Origin: Clostridium grantii DSM 8605
GTDB lineage: Bacteria > Bacillota > Clostridia > Clostridiales > Clostridiaceae
Length of the DNA: 64,000 nt
NCBI RefSeq assembly: GCF_900129965.1
Contig: NZ_FQXM01000010.1
Location: forward strand, 62,001 to 126,000
Direction: 5' to 3'
Shown: in pieces, positions 35,514 to 42,656 of the stretch
How the letters are laid out: each line of letters starts with the position of its first letter
How positions within the stretch are numbered: position 1 is the stretch's first letter
Made by a program: the position numbers and the translations under genes
The notes under the pieces: model-generated
The model's database searches: none
Seen by the model: the letters and a program-made list of their open reading frames with translations, nothing else
Told to the model about the DNA's origin: nothing

Positions 35514-36241
35514 ATTGTATATTCTCCTTTAAAATTAGTATTTGTAGTTAACTGTTTTATATATTCCTTGCCATATTTAGAAAAACTTATAGGGAAAATT
35601 TCTAGCTCTGATAAAAGTTTTGTAAGCCATAAAGGATAAGCATTGTTTACTTTTATTTCCATTAGCCATTGACCTTTATCTAAAAGAAGATCACCATGAT
35701 CGCCAAGCTCCAAGGCTAAATCATAACGTCTTGTTCTAATGTTTGTATCGAAAGTTATTCTTAAATCATCATTAAAGAATGCTTTACGGTCATAAGCAAT
35801 ATAAACCTTTGGAGTGAGATCATAGTTTTTAAGAAAAAAATCTATTTCTTTCATCACTTGGCCATTATGATAAGGTTGTTCATTTGGAATATTCCCAGTA
35901 GAAACAAAATCGTAAGCATCTTTAATACTCATACTAGTTCTACGTTTGTTAACAAACCCCTTATATTTTTTCTTGATTTCAAGAAAAGCTTTGGTATCTA
36001 TTGAAGGAACACCGTAAGACCGAAGTCTTAATTTTTCTTTATAAACAGGTTTAGATAAGGATTTTTTTATAAGTTCATCGGAAAAAGTATCATAATAAAG
36101 ATTGCATATAGTATAGAAACCATTGTCTTTATTAAATGCATCTTCTTTCATATAATCATTAAGCCATTCTATTAATAATTCATATTTTTTTTCATCAATC
36201 AAAAATTTTTTTTCATACCTATTAAAAACTTCAATTCCCAT
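35465..36241 (-). CDS. VTC-domain polyphosphate polymerase-like protein
   Basis: A 258-residue cytoplasmic protein of the VTC family (tunnel-fold CYTH relative; the yeast VTC4 domain makes polyphosphate). Visible family features: RYEKKFLID at the N-terminus, YTICNLYYDT, the basic KLRLRSYG strand, FLEIKKKYKG, RRTSM, YDRKAF and the C-terminal LMEIKVNNAYPLWLTKLL with the conserved Glu-Lys pair. First gene of a two-gene minus operon, divergent from an OmpR-type two-component system. Confidence 0.85.
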   Translation of the reverse strand: MGIEVFNRYEKKFLIDEKKYELLIEWLNDYMKEDAFNKDNGFYTICNLYYDTFSDELIKKSLSKPVYKEKLRLRSYGVPSIDTKAFLEIKKKYKGFVNKRRTSMSIKDAYDFVSTGNIPNEQPYHNGQVMKEIDFFLKNYDLTPKVYIAYDRKAFFNDDLRITFDTNIRTRRYDLALELGDHGDLLLDKGQWLMEIKVNNAYPLWLTKLLSELEIFPISFSKYGKEYIKQLTTNTNFKGEYTICSNQYLAHQLVPQYL

Positions 36242-36309
36242 AGTATATCTCCTTTCATTTGCAATAACATCTTGTAACCATGATATAAGTATAAATTCTA
36301 TACCTTAAA

Positions 36310-36339
36310 TTAACCTTAAAGATTTAACTTAATTTTAAC
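36310..36339. promoter_or_regulatory. Direct TTAAC repeats, probable response-regulator site
   Basis: TTAAC occurs at 36310, 36324 and 36335; the last two are 11 bases apart, the spacing typical of OmpR/PhoB-class dimers. They lie between the divergent VTC operon and two-component operon. A TATAAT-like -10 (36404-36409) follows for the + operon, without a good -35, which suits an activator-dependent promoter. Confidence 0.45.
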
Positions 36340-36455
36340 TTTTCATTAGAATTTTTTATGCAAACAAGAAAGTTTATTTAAGTTTCGTTAAAGCTTACTA
36401 TGATATAATATATTTAATATGGATAAAAAAAATTTGCAAAAAAAGGTGTGATATT

Positions 36456-37133
36456 ATGAGAATACTTGTGGTAGAAGATGAGATACCTTTAGCAGAGGCT
36501 GTTTCACATATATTAAAGAAACAAAATTATTCTGTGGATATGGTACATGATGGGGAATCAGGGTTAGATTCTGCATTAAGCAGAATTTATGATTTGATTA
36601 TATTAGATATTATGTTGCCTAAAATGAATGGATTAACTGTATTGAAACATATTAGAAGAGAAAATATTTTAACGCCTGTTTTACTTTTAACTGCAAAAGG
36701 TGAGATTGAGGATAGAGTGGTTGGGTTAGATAGCGGGGCTGATGACTACCTTCCAAAACCTTTTGCTACAGAAGAACTTTTAGCGCGAATCCGTGCTTTA
36801 TCAAGAAGAAAAGGGGAAGTTATTGCAACGGATGAACTTAAATTTGGCGATATTGTTTTAAACCACGATGCTTTATTGCTTACTAATAAAGATAAAGAAA
36901 TTAAATTAACTTTAAGAGAAGCTGATTTGTTAGAATTTTTGATACTAAGAAATGGATTAATTGCTTCTAAGGAGCTTATCATTGAAAAGTTATGGGGATT
37001 TGATTCAGAAGCAGAGCATAATAATGTAGAAGTATATATTTCATTTTTGAGAAAAAAGTTAACATATCTTAAATTTTATACCACTATTACAACTACTAGG
37101 GGCGTAGGATATGCCTTGGAGGTGAAGGTGTAG
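36456..37133 (+). CDS. OmpR/PhoB-family response regulator
   Basis: A 225-residue two-domain regulator. The receiver has acidic residues Glu7-Asp8, phospho-acceptor Asp51 in LDIMLPKMNG, and the conserved Lys in DDYLPKPFA. The C-terminal winged-helix domain contains LTLREADLLEFLILRNG and the recognition region NNVEVYISFLRKKL. Its last base is the first base of the kinase gene, so they are coupled. It may control the divergent VTC/DUF4956 operon. Confidence 0.94.
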   Translation: MRILVVEDEIPLAEAVSHILKKQNYSVDMVHDGESGLDSALSRIYDLIILDIMLPKMNGLTVLKHIRRENILTPVLLLTAKGEIEDRVVGLDSGADDYLPKPFATEELLARIRALSRRKGEVIATDELKFGDIVLNHDALLLTNKDKEIKLTLREADLLEFLILRNGLIASKELIIEKLWGFDSEAEHNNVEVYISFLRKKLTYLKFYTTITTTRGVGYALEVKV

Positions 37134-38419
37134 TGTTTAAAAAGCTAAGAGTGAGATTGCTTTTTATGAATTTAAGCATAATTACAATTTTGATGCTTAC
37201 TTCTTTTTCAAGTATTTATGGGATCACATATAATAATATCCAAAATACTATTAATCAAGATTTATATAGAATTGCTGATGCAAAGAAAGAGTTTAAGTCA
37301 ATGGAACCTAAAAATTCTATTGAAGGGCCTAAAGAGAATATTTCACAAGAATTTAATTTCAACGAGAAAGATCCAGAAGAAAGATTGCCAGATAGGTTAG
37401 TTTCATTTATTGTAGAAACTGATTTAGAGGGTAATGTTATAGAAACGGTAGCTTCTTTTGATTTAGAAGAGGATTTTTACCAAGAAGCTTTAGAAATAAT
37501 TGATTCAAAGAATAGAAAAACAGGAAACTTTACTTTAGATGACAATGAATGGGCCTATTTAGTTAAAGAACATGAAGGTAACTATATTTATGCTTTTTTA
37601 GATATGACGGCTCAACAAAAAGTTTTAGATAGATTATTATATACCTTTATTTTCGTTTCTGCAGCAATGATATTTCTTATATTTTTAATCAGTAACTTTT
37701 TAACCAATCGTTCAATTAAGCCAATAAAAGAAGCTTTTGATAAACAAAAACAATTTATATCGGATGCTTCCCATGAGTTAAAAACACCATTAGCAGTTAT
37801 AAGCACAAATGTTGATGTGCTTTTATCAAATCAAAGCTCAAAGGATAGCCAAGATTGGAAGTGGCTATCATATATAAAATCGGAAGTAGAGAGAATGGGT
37901 TATTTAACAAAAGATCTTTTGTATTTAACACAAATGGAAGGTGTAGAGAGGCAACAGTTACTTAAACATTCTTTTGATTTTAGCGAAAGAGTAGAACAAC
38001 AACTGCTAGGTATGGAAGTTCTAGCTTTTGAAAAAAATATTGAAATGGATTATGAAGTTGAAGCTGATATTATAATAGAAGGGAATGCAGAACAATTAAT
38101 ACAAGTAGTTATGATTCTACTTGATAACGCGTTGAAGTATACTCCAGAAAAAGGAAAAATAAACTTATTTTTAAAATGCATTAATCATCAAGTAACCCTT
38201 TCTATAAAAAACACTGGTGAAGGAATACAACCAGGAGATATAAATAAAATATTCGATAGATTTTATCGTGTTGATAAAGCAAGATCAAGAATAGCAGGAA
38301 GTCATGGATTAGGGCTTTCAATTGCTAAAGCTATTGTTGAACAACATGATGGCAAGATTTTATGTGAAAGTATACCTGGTGAAATGACTATGTTTAGAGT
38401 GAAATTAAAGGCATATTAG
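37133..38419 (+). CDS. Sensor histidine kinase
   Basis: A 428-residue membrane kinase starting at GTG with GGAGGTG ahead of it. Helices near residues 9-30 and 165-185 flank an extracellular domain of about 130 residues. The dimerisation domain has the phosphorylatable His in SDASHELKTPLAV; the ATPase has the N box LLDNALKYTP, NTGEGI and GSHGLGLSIAKAIV. Pairs with the response regulator just upstream. Confidence 0.94.
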   Translation: MFKKLRVRLLFMNLSIITILMLTSFSSIYGITYNNIQNTINQDLYRIADAKKEFKSMEPKNSIEGPKENISQEFNFNEKDPEERLPDRLVSFIVETDLEGNVIETVASFDLEEDFYQEALEIIDSKNRKTGNFTLDDNEWAYLVKEHEGNYIYAFLDMTAQQKVLDRLLYTFIFVSAAMIFLIFLISNFLTNRSIKPIKEAFDKQKQFISDASHELKTPLAVISTNVDVLLSNQSSKDSQDWKWLSYIKSEVERMGYLTKDLLYLTQMEGVERQQLLKHSFDFSERVEQQLLGMEVLAFEKNIEMDYEVEADIIIEGNAEQLIQVVMILLDNALKYTPEKGKINLFLKCINHQVTLSIKNTGEGIQPGDINKIFDRFYRVDKARSRIAGSHGLGLSIAKAIVEQHDGKILCESIPGEMTMFRVKLKAY

Positions 38420-38448
38420 CGAACAAAATTCAAATATAATGAAGAAGG

Positions 38449-38480
38449 CCCCACTTGGTAGGAAATAAGTGGGTATTTTT
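38449..38480 (+). terminator. Intrinsic terminator after the two-component genes
   Basis: CCCCACTT / AAGTGGG(T) stem with a ten-base loop and a TATTTTT tail. Confidence 0.75.
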
Positions 38481-38498
38481 GTGTCAAATTATATATAA

Positions 38499-38507
38499 CA
38501 TAACATA
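38499..38507 (+). promoter_or_regulatory. CATAACATA, possible late-sporulation -10 element
   Basis: Matches the CATAnnnTA form of sigma-K (and resembles sigma-E) -10 sites, 51 bases upstream of the ATG at 38558. The same nine bases occur before the next unit at 39834. No good -35 was found, and short A/T-rich motifs are common here, so this is tentative. Confidence 0.3.
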
Positions 38508-38557
38508 TAATAAAATAAGGAACTATGATTTAAAATTGCATATAAAGGAGATACGGA

Positions 38558-39664
38558 ATGACTTTAGCAGTTAAAGACGATAATTACTTGAAGTATTTTC
38601 CTATGGAGAGGGCATCAAATTTATATTATGTGGTTTATATAGATAATAAAAAACTCCCATATACTATTAATAAAAATAAAGATAAAGTTATTAAAGGTAA
38701 CCTTTTATTAAAAGGTTTTTTAGAGTCTCCAAAGAAAGAAATTAATTTAAGAAATTTCATTATAGAAGAAACTTTAATTATAGATATAGGTTTAGGTCAT
38801 CTTAATTTAGAAAACGTACAAGCTAGAAATATAATTATAAAGTCAGCAGGATTTAGAAGTGTTAATTTTATGGGAAATTGTATAGTTGAAAATTTAATTA
38901 TAAATAATATAAATCCTGTAAAAGTGAGTATATCAGATTACGATAATGTTATTATAGAAAATGTTATCATTGCCCCAACTACCAGTGTTTTAGATAAAGC
39001 TACTATACTTCTATCAGGAGAGTTTAAAGATACAAAATTCATGGTTAAAAGTTCCGTAAATTTAATTGCTCAGAATGATTTAAAGATAGCGGAGCCAATA
39101 ATAATAGACACTGGAAATAATGATAAAATTCTACTGTCAGGGAATTTCAATGATGTAGAAGGATTTATTGTGGTAAATAATTGTGAGGTTTCAGGAGATA
39201 AAAATAATCCACCCACTGATTTAAATATTGGAGTGGATATAAAAAAGATAGACAGTGAAGTTACTTTTAAAGGTAATCTAGAAGGAAGTAATATAGCATT
39301 TAATTCAGCTACCAATGTAAATTGTGCTGGTAAATTAGGGGGTATTTTAGTAAATAAATCAGCATCAAATATTAATATGAGTATTGATATAGAGGCAACA
39401 ATTTCAGAAATATATAATTATTCTACAATAAAATTCACAGGATTTAATGAAGTTGTAGAAGAAATAATTGACAACACTCATAATATTGGTGAAGGAAAAA
39501 CAATATTATCAGCTATACAAAGGATGGTTCAATTTACTTCTGGTAAGGGTTCGATAGTTATAAATATTGTTGAAAAAGGCGATTATAAAGTAAAATTATC
39601 AATTCAAGAAGGAGAAAACAATGCTAATCTAAAAAACGTATTAGACATTAAAGTAGAGGAGTAA
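38558..39664 (+). CDS. Predicted beta-helix-like protein, unknown function
   Basis: A 368-residue protein with no signal peptide, no membrane helix and a strikingly regular pattern of short alternating strands (LIIDIGLGHLNLENVQARNI, VENLIINNINPVKVSISDYDNVIIENVIIAP), as expected of a beta-solenoid. It is rich in Ile, Asn and Val and has few Cys. Its N-terminal part resembles the broken gene at 41477-41998 (KGNLLLKG...EINLRNFIIEETLIIDIG against VKVSGDL...EINLINLNIRGDLIITIG). It opens the beta-rich protein locus. GGAGAT precedes the ATG. Confidence 0.75.
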   Translation: MTLAVKDDNYLKYFPMERASNLYYVVYIDNKKLPYTINKNKDKVIKGNLLLKGFLESPKKEINLRNFIIEETLIIDIGLGHLNLENVQARNIIIKSAGFRSVNFMGNCIVENLIINNINPVKVSISDYDNVIIENVIIAPTTSVLDKATILLSGEFKDTKFMVKSSVNLIAQNDLKIAEPIIIDTGNNDKILLSGNFNDVEGFIVVNNCEVSGDKNNPPTDLNIGVDIKKIDSEVTFKGNLEGSNIAFNSATNVNCAGKLGGILVNKSASNINMSIDIEATISEIYNYSTIKFTGFNEVVEEIIDNTHNIGEGKTILSAIQRMVQFTSGKGSIVINIVEKGDYKVKLSIQEGENNANLKNVLDIKVEE

Positions 39665-39666
39665 CG

Positions 39667-39696
39667 CTAGGGCTATCTTTATAGCCTTAGTTCTTT
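39667..39696 (+). terminator. Intrinsic terminator
   Basis: CTAGGGCTAT / ATAGCCTTAG, ten pairs with one G-U, four-base loop, tail TTCTTTT. Confidence 0.85.
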
Positions 39697-39833
39697 TAAA
39701 AATACAAAAATTAGGTGTTTATACAGTGTAATTATAGAGATATAAAGCAGTTAGGGGTAATTTTAAGATAAAGTGTCATAAGTTGTAACAAAATAAAGAG
39801 TTACGCGTATATTATAAGTAGCGGTATATAAAT

Positions 39834-39842
39834 CATAACATA
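39834..39842 (+). promoter_or_regulatory. CATAACATA, second copy
   Basis: Identical nine bases to 38499-38507, 53 bases before a 20-codon leader ORF and 152 bases before the gene at 39994. Tentative sporulation-type -10 element; the -35 is not convincing. Confidence 0.3.
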
Positions 39843-39894
39843 TTATTTATCCGTACTAGATGGAAAAAGTCAAGGGAAGGAAAGGGTGATATAT

Positions 39895-39957
39895 ATGAGA
39901 AGTTTATATAACTACAAAGTGAATTTCACTAAGATCGCAACTGGAAAATACGGATAA
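39895..39957 (+). CDS. Possible 20-residue leader peptide
   Basis: MRSLYNYKVNFTKIATGKYG, with GGAAAGGG eight to ten bases upstream. Its 3' end overlaps an 11-base hairpin, ACTGGAAAATA / TATTTTCCAGT (39940-39969), ending 24 bases before the next start. The arrangement suits a leader controlling the small beta-protein genes, but no T run follows the stem and the peptide shows no amino-acid run, so the mechanism is open. Confidence 0.4.
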   Translation: MRSLYNYKVNFTKIATGKYG

Positions 39958-39993
39958 TTATTTTCCAGTAATATATCTTAGGAGAGATGAAAA

Positions 39994-40557
39994 ATGGCTA
40001 ATACTTTTACTTTAACAATGACAAGTATTGCTTTAGACGCAATATCTATAGAATTAGGAAGCACAGCATCAACCACATTAATTGATAGTATGATAAAAAT
40101 AAGAAAATTTAATGGTAGTACTTTTGATGATTATACTGATTTTACTGTTTCTGGTGCTTCAGATACAGTTGCAACAATAAATCCAAACACAGATTTTTCA
40201 CAGACAGATATGATTTTAATTCAAATTCAAGATGGAACAGATTATTCAGATAGAGTTTTAGTGGATTTTGCGCAAGATTACGATGAAACTAATCATGATG
40301 CAGATTATAAGTATGAACTTCCAGCACAAACTGGTTCTTATAAAATACAATTAGATACAGTAAATGGAACAGATTTTAGTACTGTTGAATCAGCAGCTTT
40401 TGCAGTTGGTAATGCACCAACTGGTGCAACAGTATCAATAGCAAAAGATTATTTAGTTAAGTACACTGGACAAGTTCTTGATGTAATTGTTACTTTAACG
40501 GGTACTGATATTCCAGCAGGTAATTATGAAGTATCTATTGATGCAGATTTACAATAG
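39994..40557 (+). CDS. Small beta-rich protein, first of three paralogues
   Basis: A 187-residue acidic protein, no signal peptide, no Cys, with Thr/Ser/Asp-rich alternating strands (ANTFTLTMTSIALDAISIEL, SDTVATINPNTDF). Two parts are visible: residues 1-135 and a C-terminal module about 145-187 with KDYLVKYTGQVLDVIVTLTG and AGNYEVSIDADL. The latter recurs in the next gene and, more distantly, in 40859-41416. GGAGAG precedes the ATG. Family not recognised; the fold looks Ig-like. Confidence 0.72.
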   Translation: MANTFTLTMTSIALDAISIELGSTASTTLIDSMIKIRKFNGSTFDDYTDFTVSGASDTVATINPNTDFSQTDMILIQIQDGTDYSDRVLVDFAQDYDETNHDADYKYELPAQTGSYKIQLDTVNGTDFSTVESAAFAVGNAPTGATVSIAKDYLVKYTGQVLDVIVTLTGTDIPAGNYEVSIDADLQ

Positions 40558-40623
40558 AATATTTAAATATAATTAATGAATTTATGATAAAAACAGTTAT
40601 TGTAAGTGATGGAGGTGTCATCT

Positions 40624-40788
40624 ATGGGAACGCCTGCACCAGAATTTTCTTCGGTTACTGTAAAGAAAAATTATTTAGTTAAATATAATGGGCAAATAAT
40701 TTTAGTTGTTGTAGTTTTGAATAATGAGCAAGGGGATGCCCAATTAGAGAATCAAGTATCTTTTACTGGGGAACTACAAGAATTATAA
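40624..40788 (+). CDS. Small protein consisting of the shared C-terminal module
   Basis: Start at ATG 40624, eight bases after GGAGG; an earlier in-frame ATG contains no site. The 54-residue product is essentially the last module of the gene before it: KKNYLVKYNGQIILVVVVLN parallels KDYLVKYTGQVLDVIVTLTG. It begins 66 bases after that gene and ends before a terminator, so the two are one unit. It could be a capping or shortened subunit of the larger paralogue; that is inference. Confidence 0.65.
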   Translation: MGTPAPEFSSVTVKKNYLVKYNGQIILVVVVLNNEQGDAQLENQVSFTGELQEL

Positions 40789-40810
40789 AAGAATTTAATT
40801 ATAAAATAAG

Positions 40811-40837
40811 ACCAGAAGATTATTCTTCTGGTTTTTC
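40811..40837 (+). terminator. Intrinsic terminator
   Basis: ACCAGAAG / CTTCTGGT, six-base loop, TTTTC tail. The next gene starts 22 bases later. Confidence 0.82.
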
Positions 40838-40858
40838 TAAAAATGAAGGAGCAAATAA

Positions 40859-41416
40859 ATGGATGAAAGAATACTGAAAATAGATAAGATTCAACTAGAA
40901 TATATTGAAATTTCACTTTCACCTAGTATTCTGGATTTAAGTAAAGAAAATATAATTTTAATTTTAAATGATAAAAATCTTTATAATTATAATATAAGGG
41001 ATATAAGTGGTGGTAGTGGGCAAAAGTATAAAATAATTCCTGTAAGTAAATTTAATAGATATGACAGTATGTCAATTCAAATAAGATATGAAGATACCTT
41101 AAGTAATACAGTAAAAAGTTATGTATGCAAGTATATAAAAAATAATACAGATATGACTATTCGAATTATGCAAAATGTAAGTGGTTTGTACAAAATAACT
41201 TTAACTGATATAAATGAGCTTTCTTATGATGTGGAATCTAAAACCTTTATAGTATCTTTACCATTAAATATTGAGAATTGTTCAGCAACTTTGCAGGGTG
41301 GTGAAATATATCATGTTGGTGAAAATATTGTAATTGATGTTGTATTAAGAGATACAAAGGGAAATTTAGTGCCCGATGGTAATTATTTAGTGCAAATAAA
41401 ATGGGATAAATATTAA
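40859..41416 (+). CDS. Small beta-rich protein, third paralogue
   Basis: A 185-residue protein of nearly the same length and strand layout as 39994-40557: YIEISLSPS aligns with AISIELGST, and MSIQIRYEDTLSNTVKSYV with ILIQIQDGTDYSDRVLVDF. The C-terminal module reads YHVGENIVIDVVLRDTKGNLVPDGNYLVQI. It is more basic and more diverged. No signal peptide. GAAGGAG precedes the ATG. The three genes look like repeated duplication of one ancestral subunit. Confidence 0.72.
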   Translation: MDERILKIDKIQLEYIEISLSPSILDLSKENIILILNDKNLYNYNIRDISGGSGQKYKIIPVSKFNRYDSMSIQIRYEDTLSNTVKSYVCKYIKNNTDMTIRIMQNVSGLYKITLTDINELSYDVESKTFIVSLPLNIENCSATLQGGEIYHVGENIVIDVVLRDTKGNLVPDGNYLVQIKWDKY

Positions 41417-41422
41417 GGGGAT

Positions 41423-41467
41423 ACCCCCTATTATTTAGAGTTTCATCTATATAATAGGGGGTGTACT
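41423..41467. terminator. Bidirectional terminator
   Basis: ACCCCCTATTAT / ATAATAGGGGGT, 12-base perfect stem, 16-base loop, tail GTACTTTTT. Shared with the minus-strand remnant ending at 41477. Confidence 0.85.
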
Positions 41468-41476
41468 TTTTAACTT

Positions 41477-41998
41477 TTAATTAAAAAAATTCTTAAATTT
41501 ATCTATGAGTTTATGCAAAGTATTTTTTTTATAAACAACTTCAGAAACATCTTTAGAAATTTCAAAATTAACGTTTTGGTTAAGGATATTATCTATATTT
41601 TCAATTTCAGAAAAGGTTTCTAAAGGTAAAATATCCACACCAAGTTCGTCGTTAGTAATATTTGATGAACTACTTTCGTAGATTATGATATTTTTAGCAT
41701 GGATGTTAATTAGATTTATATTACCATAACCGATAGTTATTATTAAATCTCCCCTTATATTTAAGTTTATAAGGTTAATTTCTTCACCATTAGATAAATC
41801 ACCAGATACTTTAACATTATGAACTATATCTGAAGTAGTTGTTTCCAAACCATAATTTCTGTAGGTATTAGAATCAGTTACTAATAGAATGTACTGTTCT
41901 GCATCAAAATTACCACCGTTAAATGGATTATCTGTAGGGTCATTTAAGGGTTCTATAACTATAAAATTATACTGATAGGTAATCCTTTGTAGTCTATA
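41477..41998 (-). pseudogene. 5'-truncated beta-helix-like gene beside an intron fragment
   Basis: The minus frame is open from 41998 (just after a TAG contributed by the intron-derived sequence) to 41477 and reads YRLQRITYQYNFIVIEP, then EQYILLVTDSN and VKVSGDLSNGEEINLINLNI. It resembles the N-terminal third of the protein at 38558-39664 and ends with a basic helix LHKLIDKFKNFF. No natural start or ribosome site remains; a TTG at 41848 is internal. The abrupt loss of similarity at 42000 coincides with the group II intron fragment, so the gene was cut at that junction. Confidence 0.65.
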
Positions 41999-42000
41999 CT

Positions 42001-42560
42001 ATCCGGATTTTCCCCCAGTCCACACCGTGCGTGATAGTTTCCCATCACACGGCGTTCCGTGGATAAATATACCCACTAGGCCCCTTCACTTCTATCTGTT
42101 TTATCCTCTCAAAGCATTACTGCTTAGATACAAGCGGCAGATTATCATAATTACTATGGGCCTGCTGACTTTTTATATATTTCATAGAAGCTAAACTCTT
42201 CTCTATATATAAAATCTCAAACGTTTTACTTTATCTATCCCTTATTTTGATTTCCTTAGGCTCCCACTATACAAAAAATGAAGGATAGGTTTAATAGCCA
42301 AAATTATTCCTATCCGAAGTTATTATTTCAAATAAATACTTACAAATTAATCCAACAGTAATTTGAAATTCAATGATTTGCTTCAGTCGTGGGTTCGTTA
42401 TCTAGCCATAGAAATCTTTTAAAGACTCCCGCATCACTATGGATTACGACTTTACCTAGCTTCATACCCTTAATTAGTTAGAATTAAAAGCATGTAGGAG
42501 ATTAGAGAATAATTTAATGGCTATTAATTATTAATAAGATTTCGCTTATTTCTTAGATAA
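42001..42560 (-). mobile_element. Group II intron fragment (RNA part, no reverse transcriptase)
   Basis: Read on the minus strand, 42130-42000 contains AAGCAGTAATGC, GAGAGGATAAAACAGAT, GAAGTGAAGGGG and the hairpin GAACGCCGTGTGATGGG...CCGTGCG complement followed by GGGGGAAAATCCGG. This is the arrangement seen in bacterial group II introns just before the intron-encoded protein. The preceding ~430 bases are probably the rest of domain I. The reverse transcriptase ORF and the 3' domains V-VI are absent. Outer limit near 42560 is approximate. Confidence 0.7.
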
Positions 42561-42577
42561 AGTAATTAGTATAGCAA

Positions 42578-42609
42578 AAATCCCTAGTTCGTGTAGGAAC
42601 TAGGGATTT
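42578..42609. terminator. Intrinsic terminator of the Ig-like protein gene
   Basis: AAATCCCTAGTTC / GAACTAGGGATTT, 13-base perfect stem with six-base loop; in the minus direction five Ts follow. Confidence 0.88.
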
Positions 42610-42656
42610 CTATACCTACCTTTTTCACAAATTTTTATTGCTTATAAGGCAACGTT

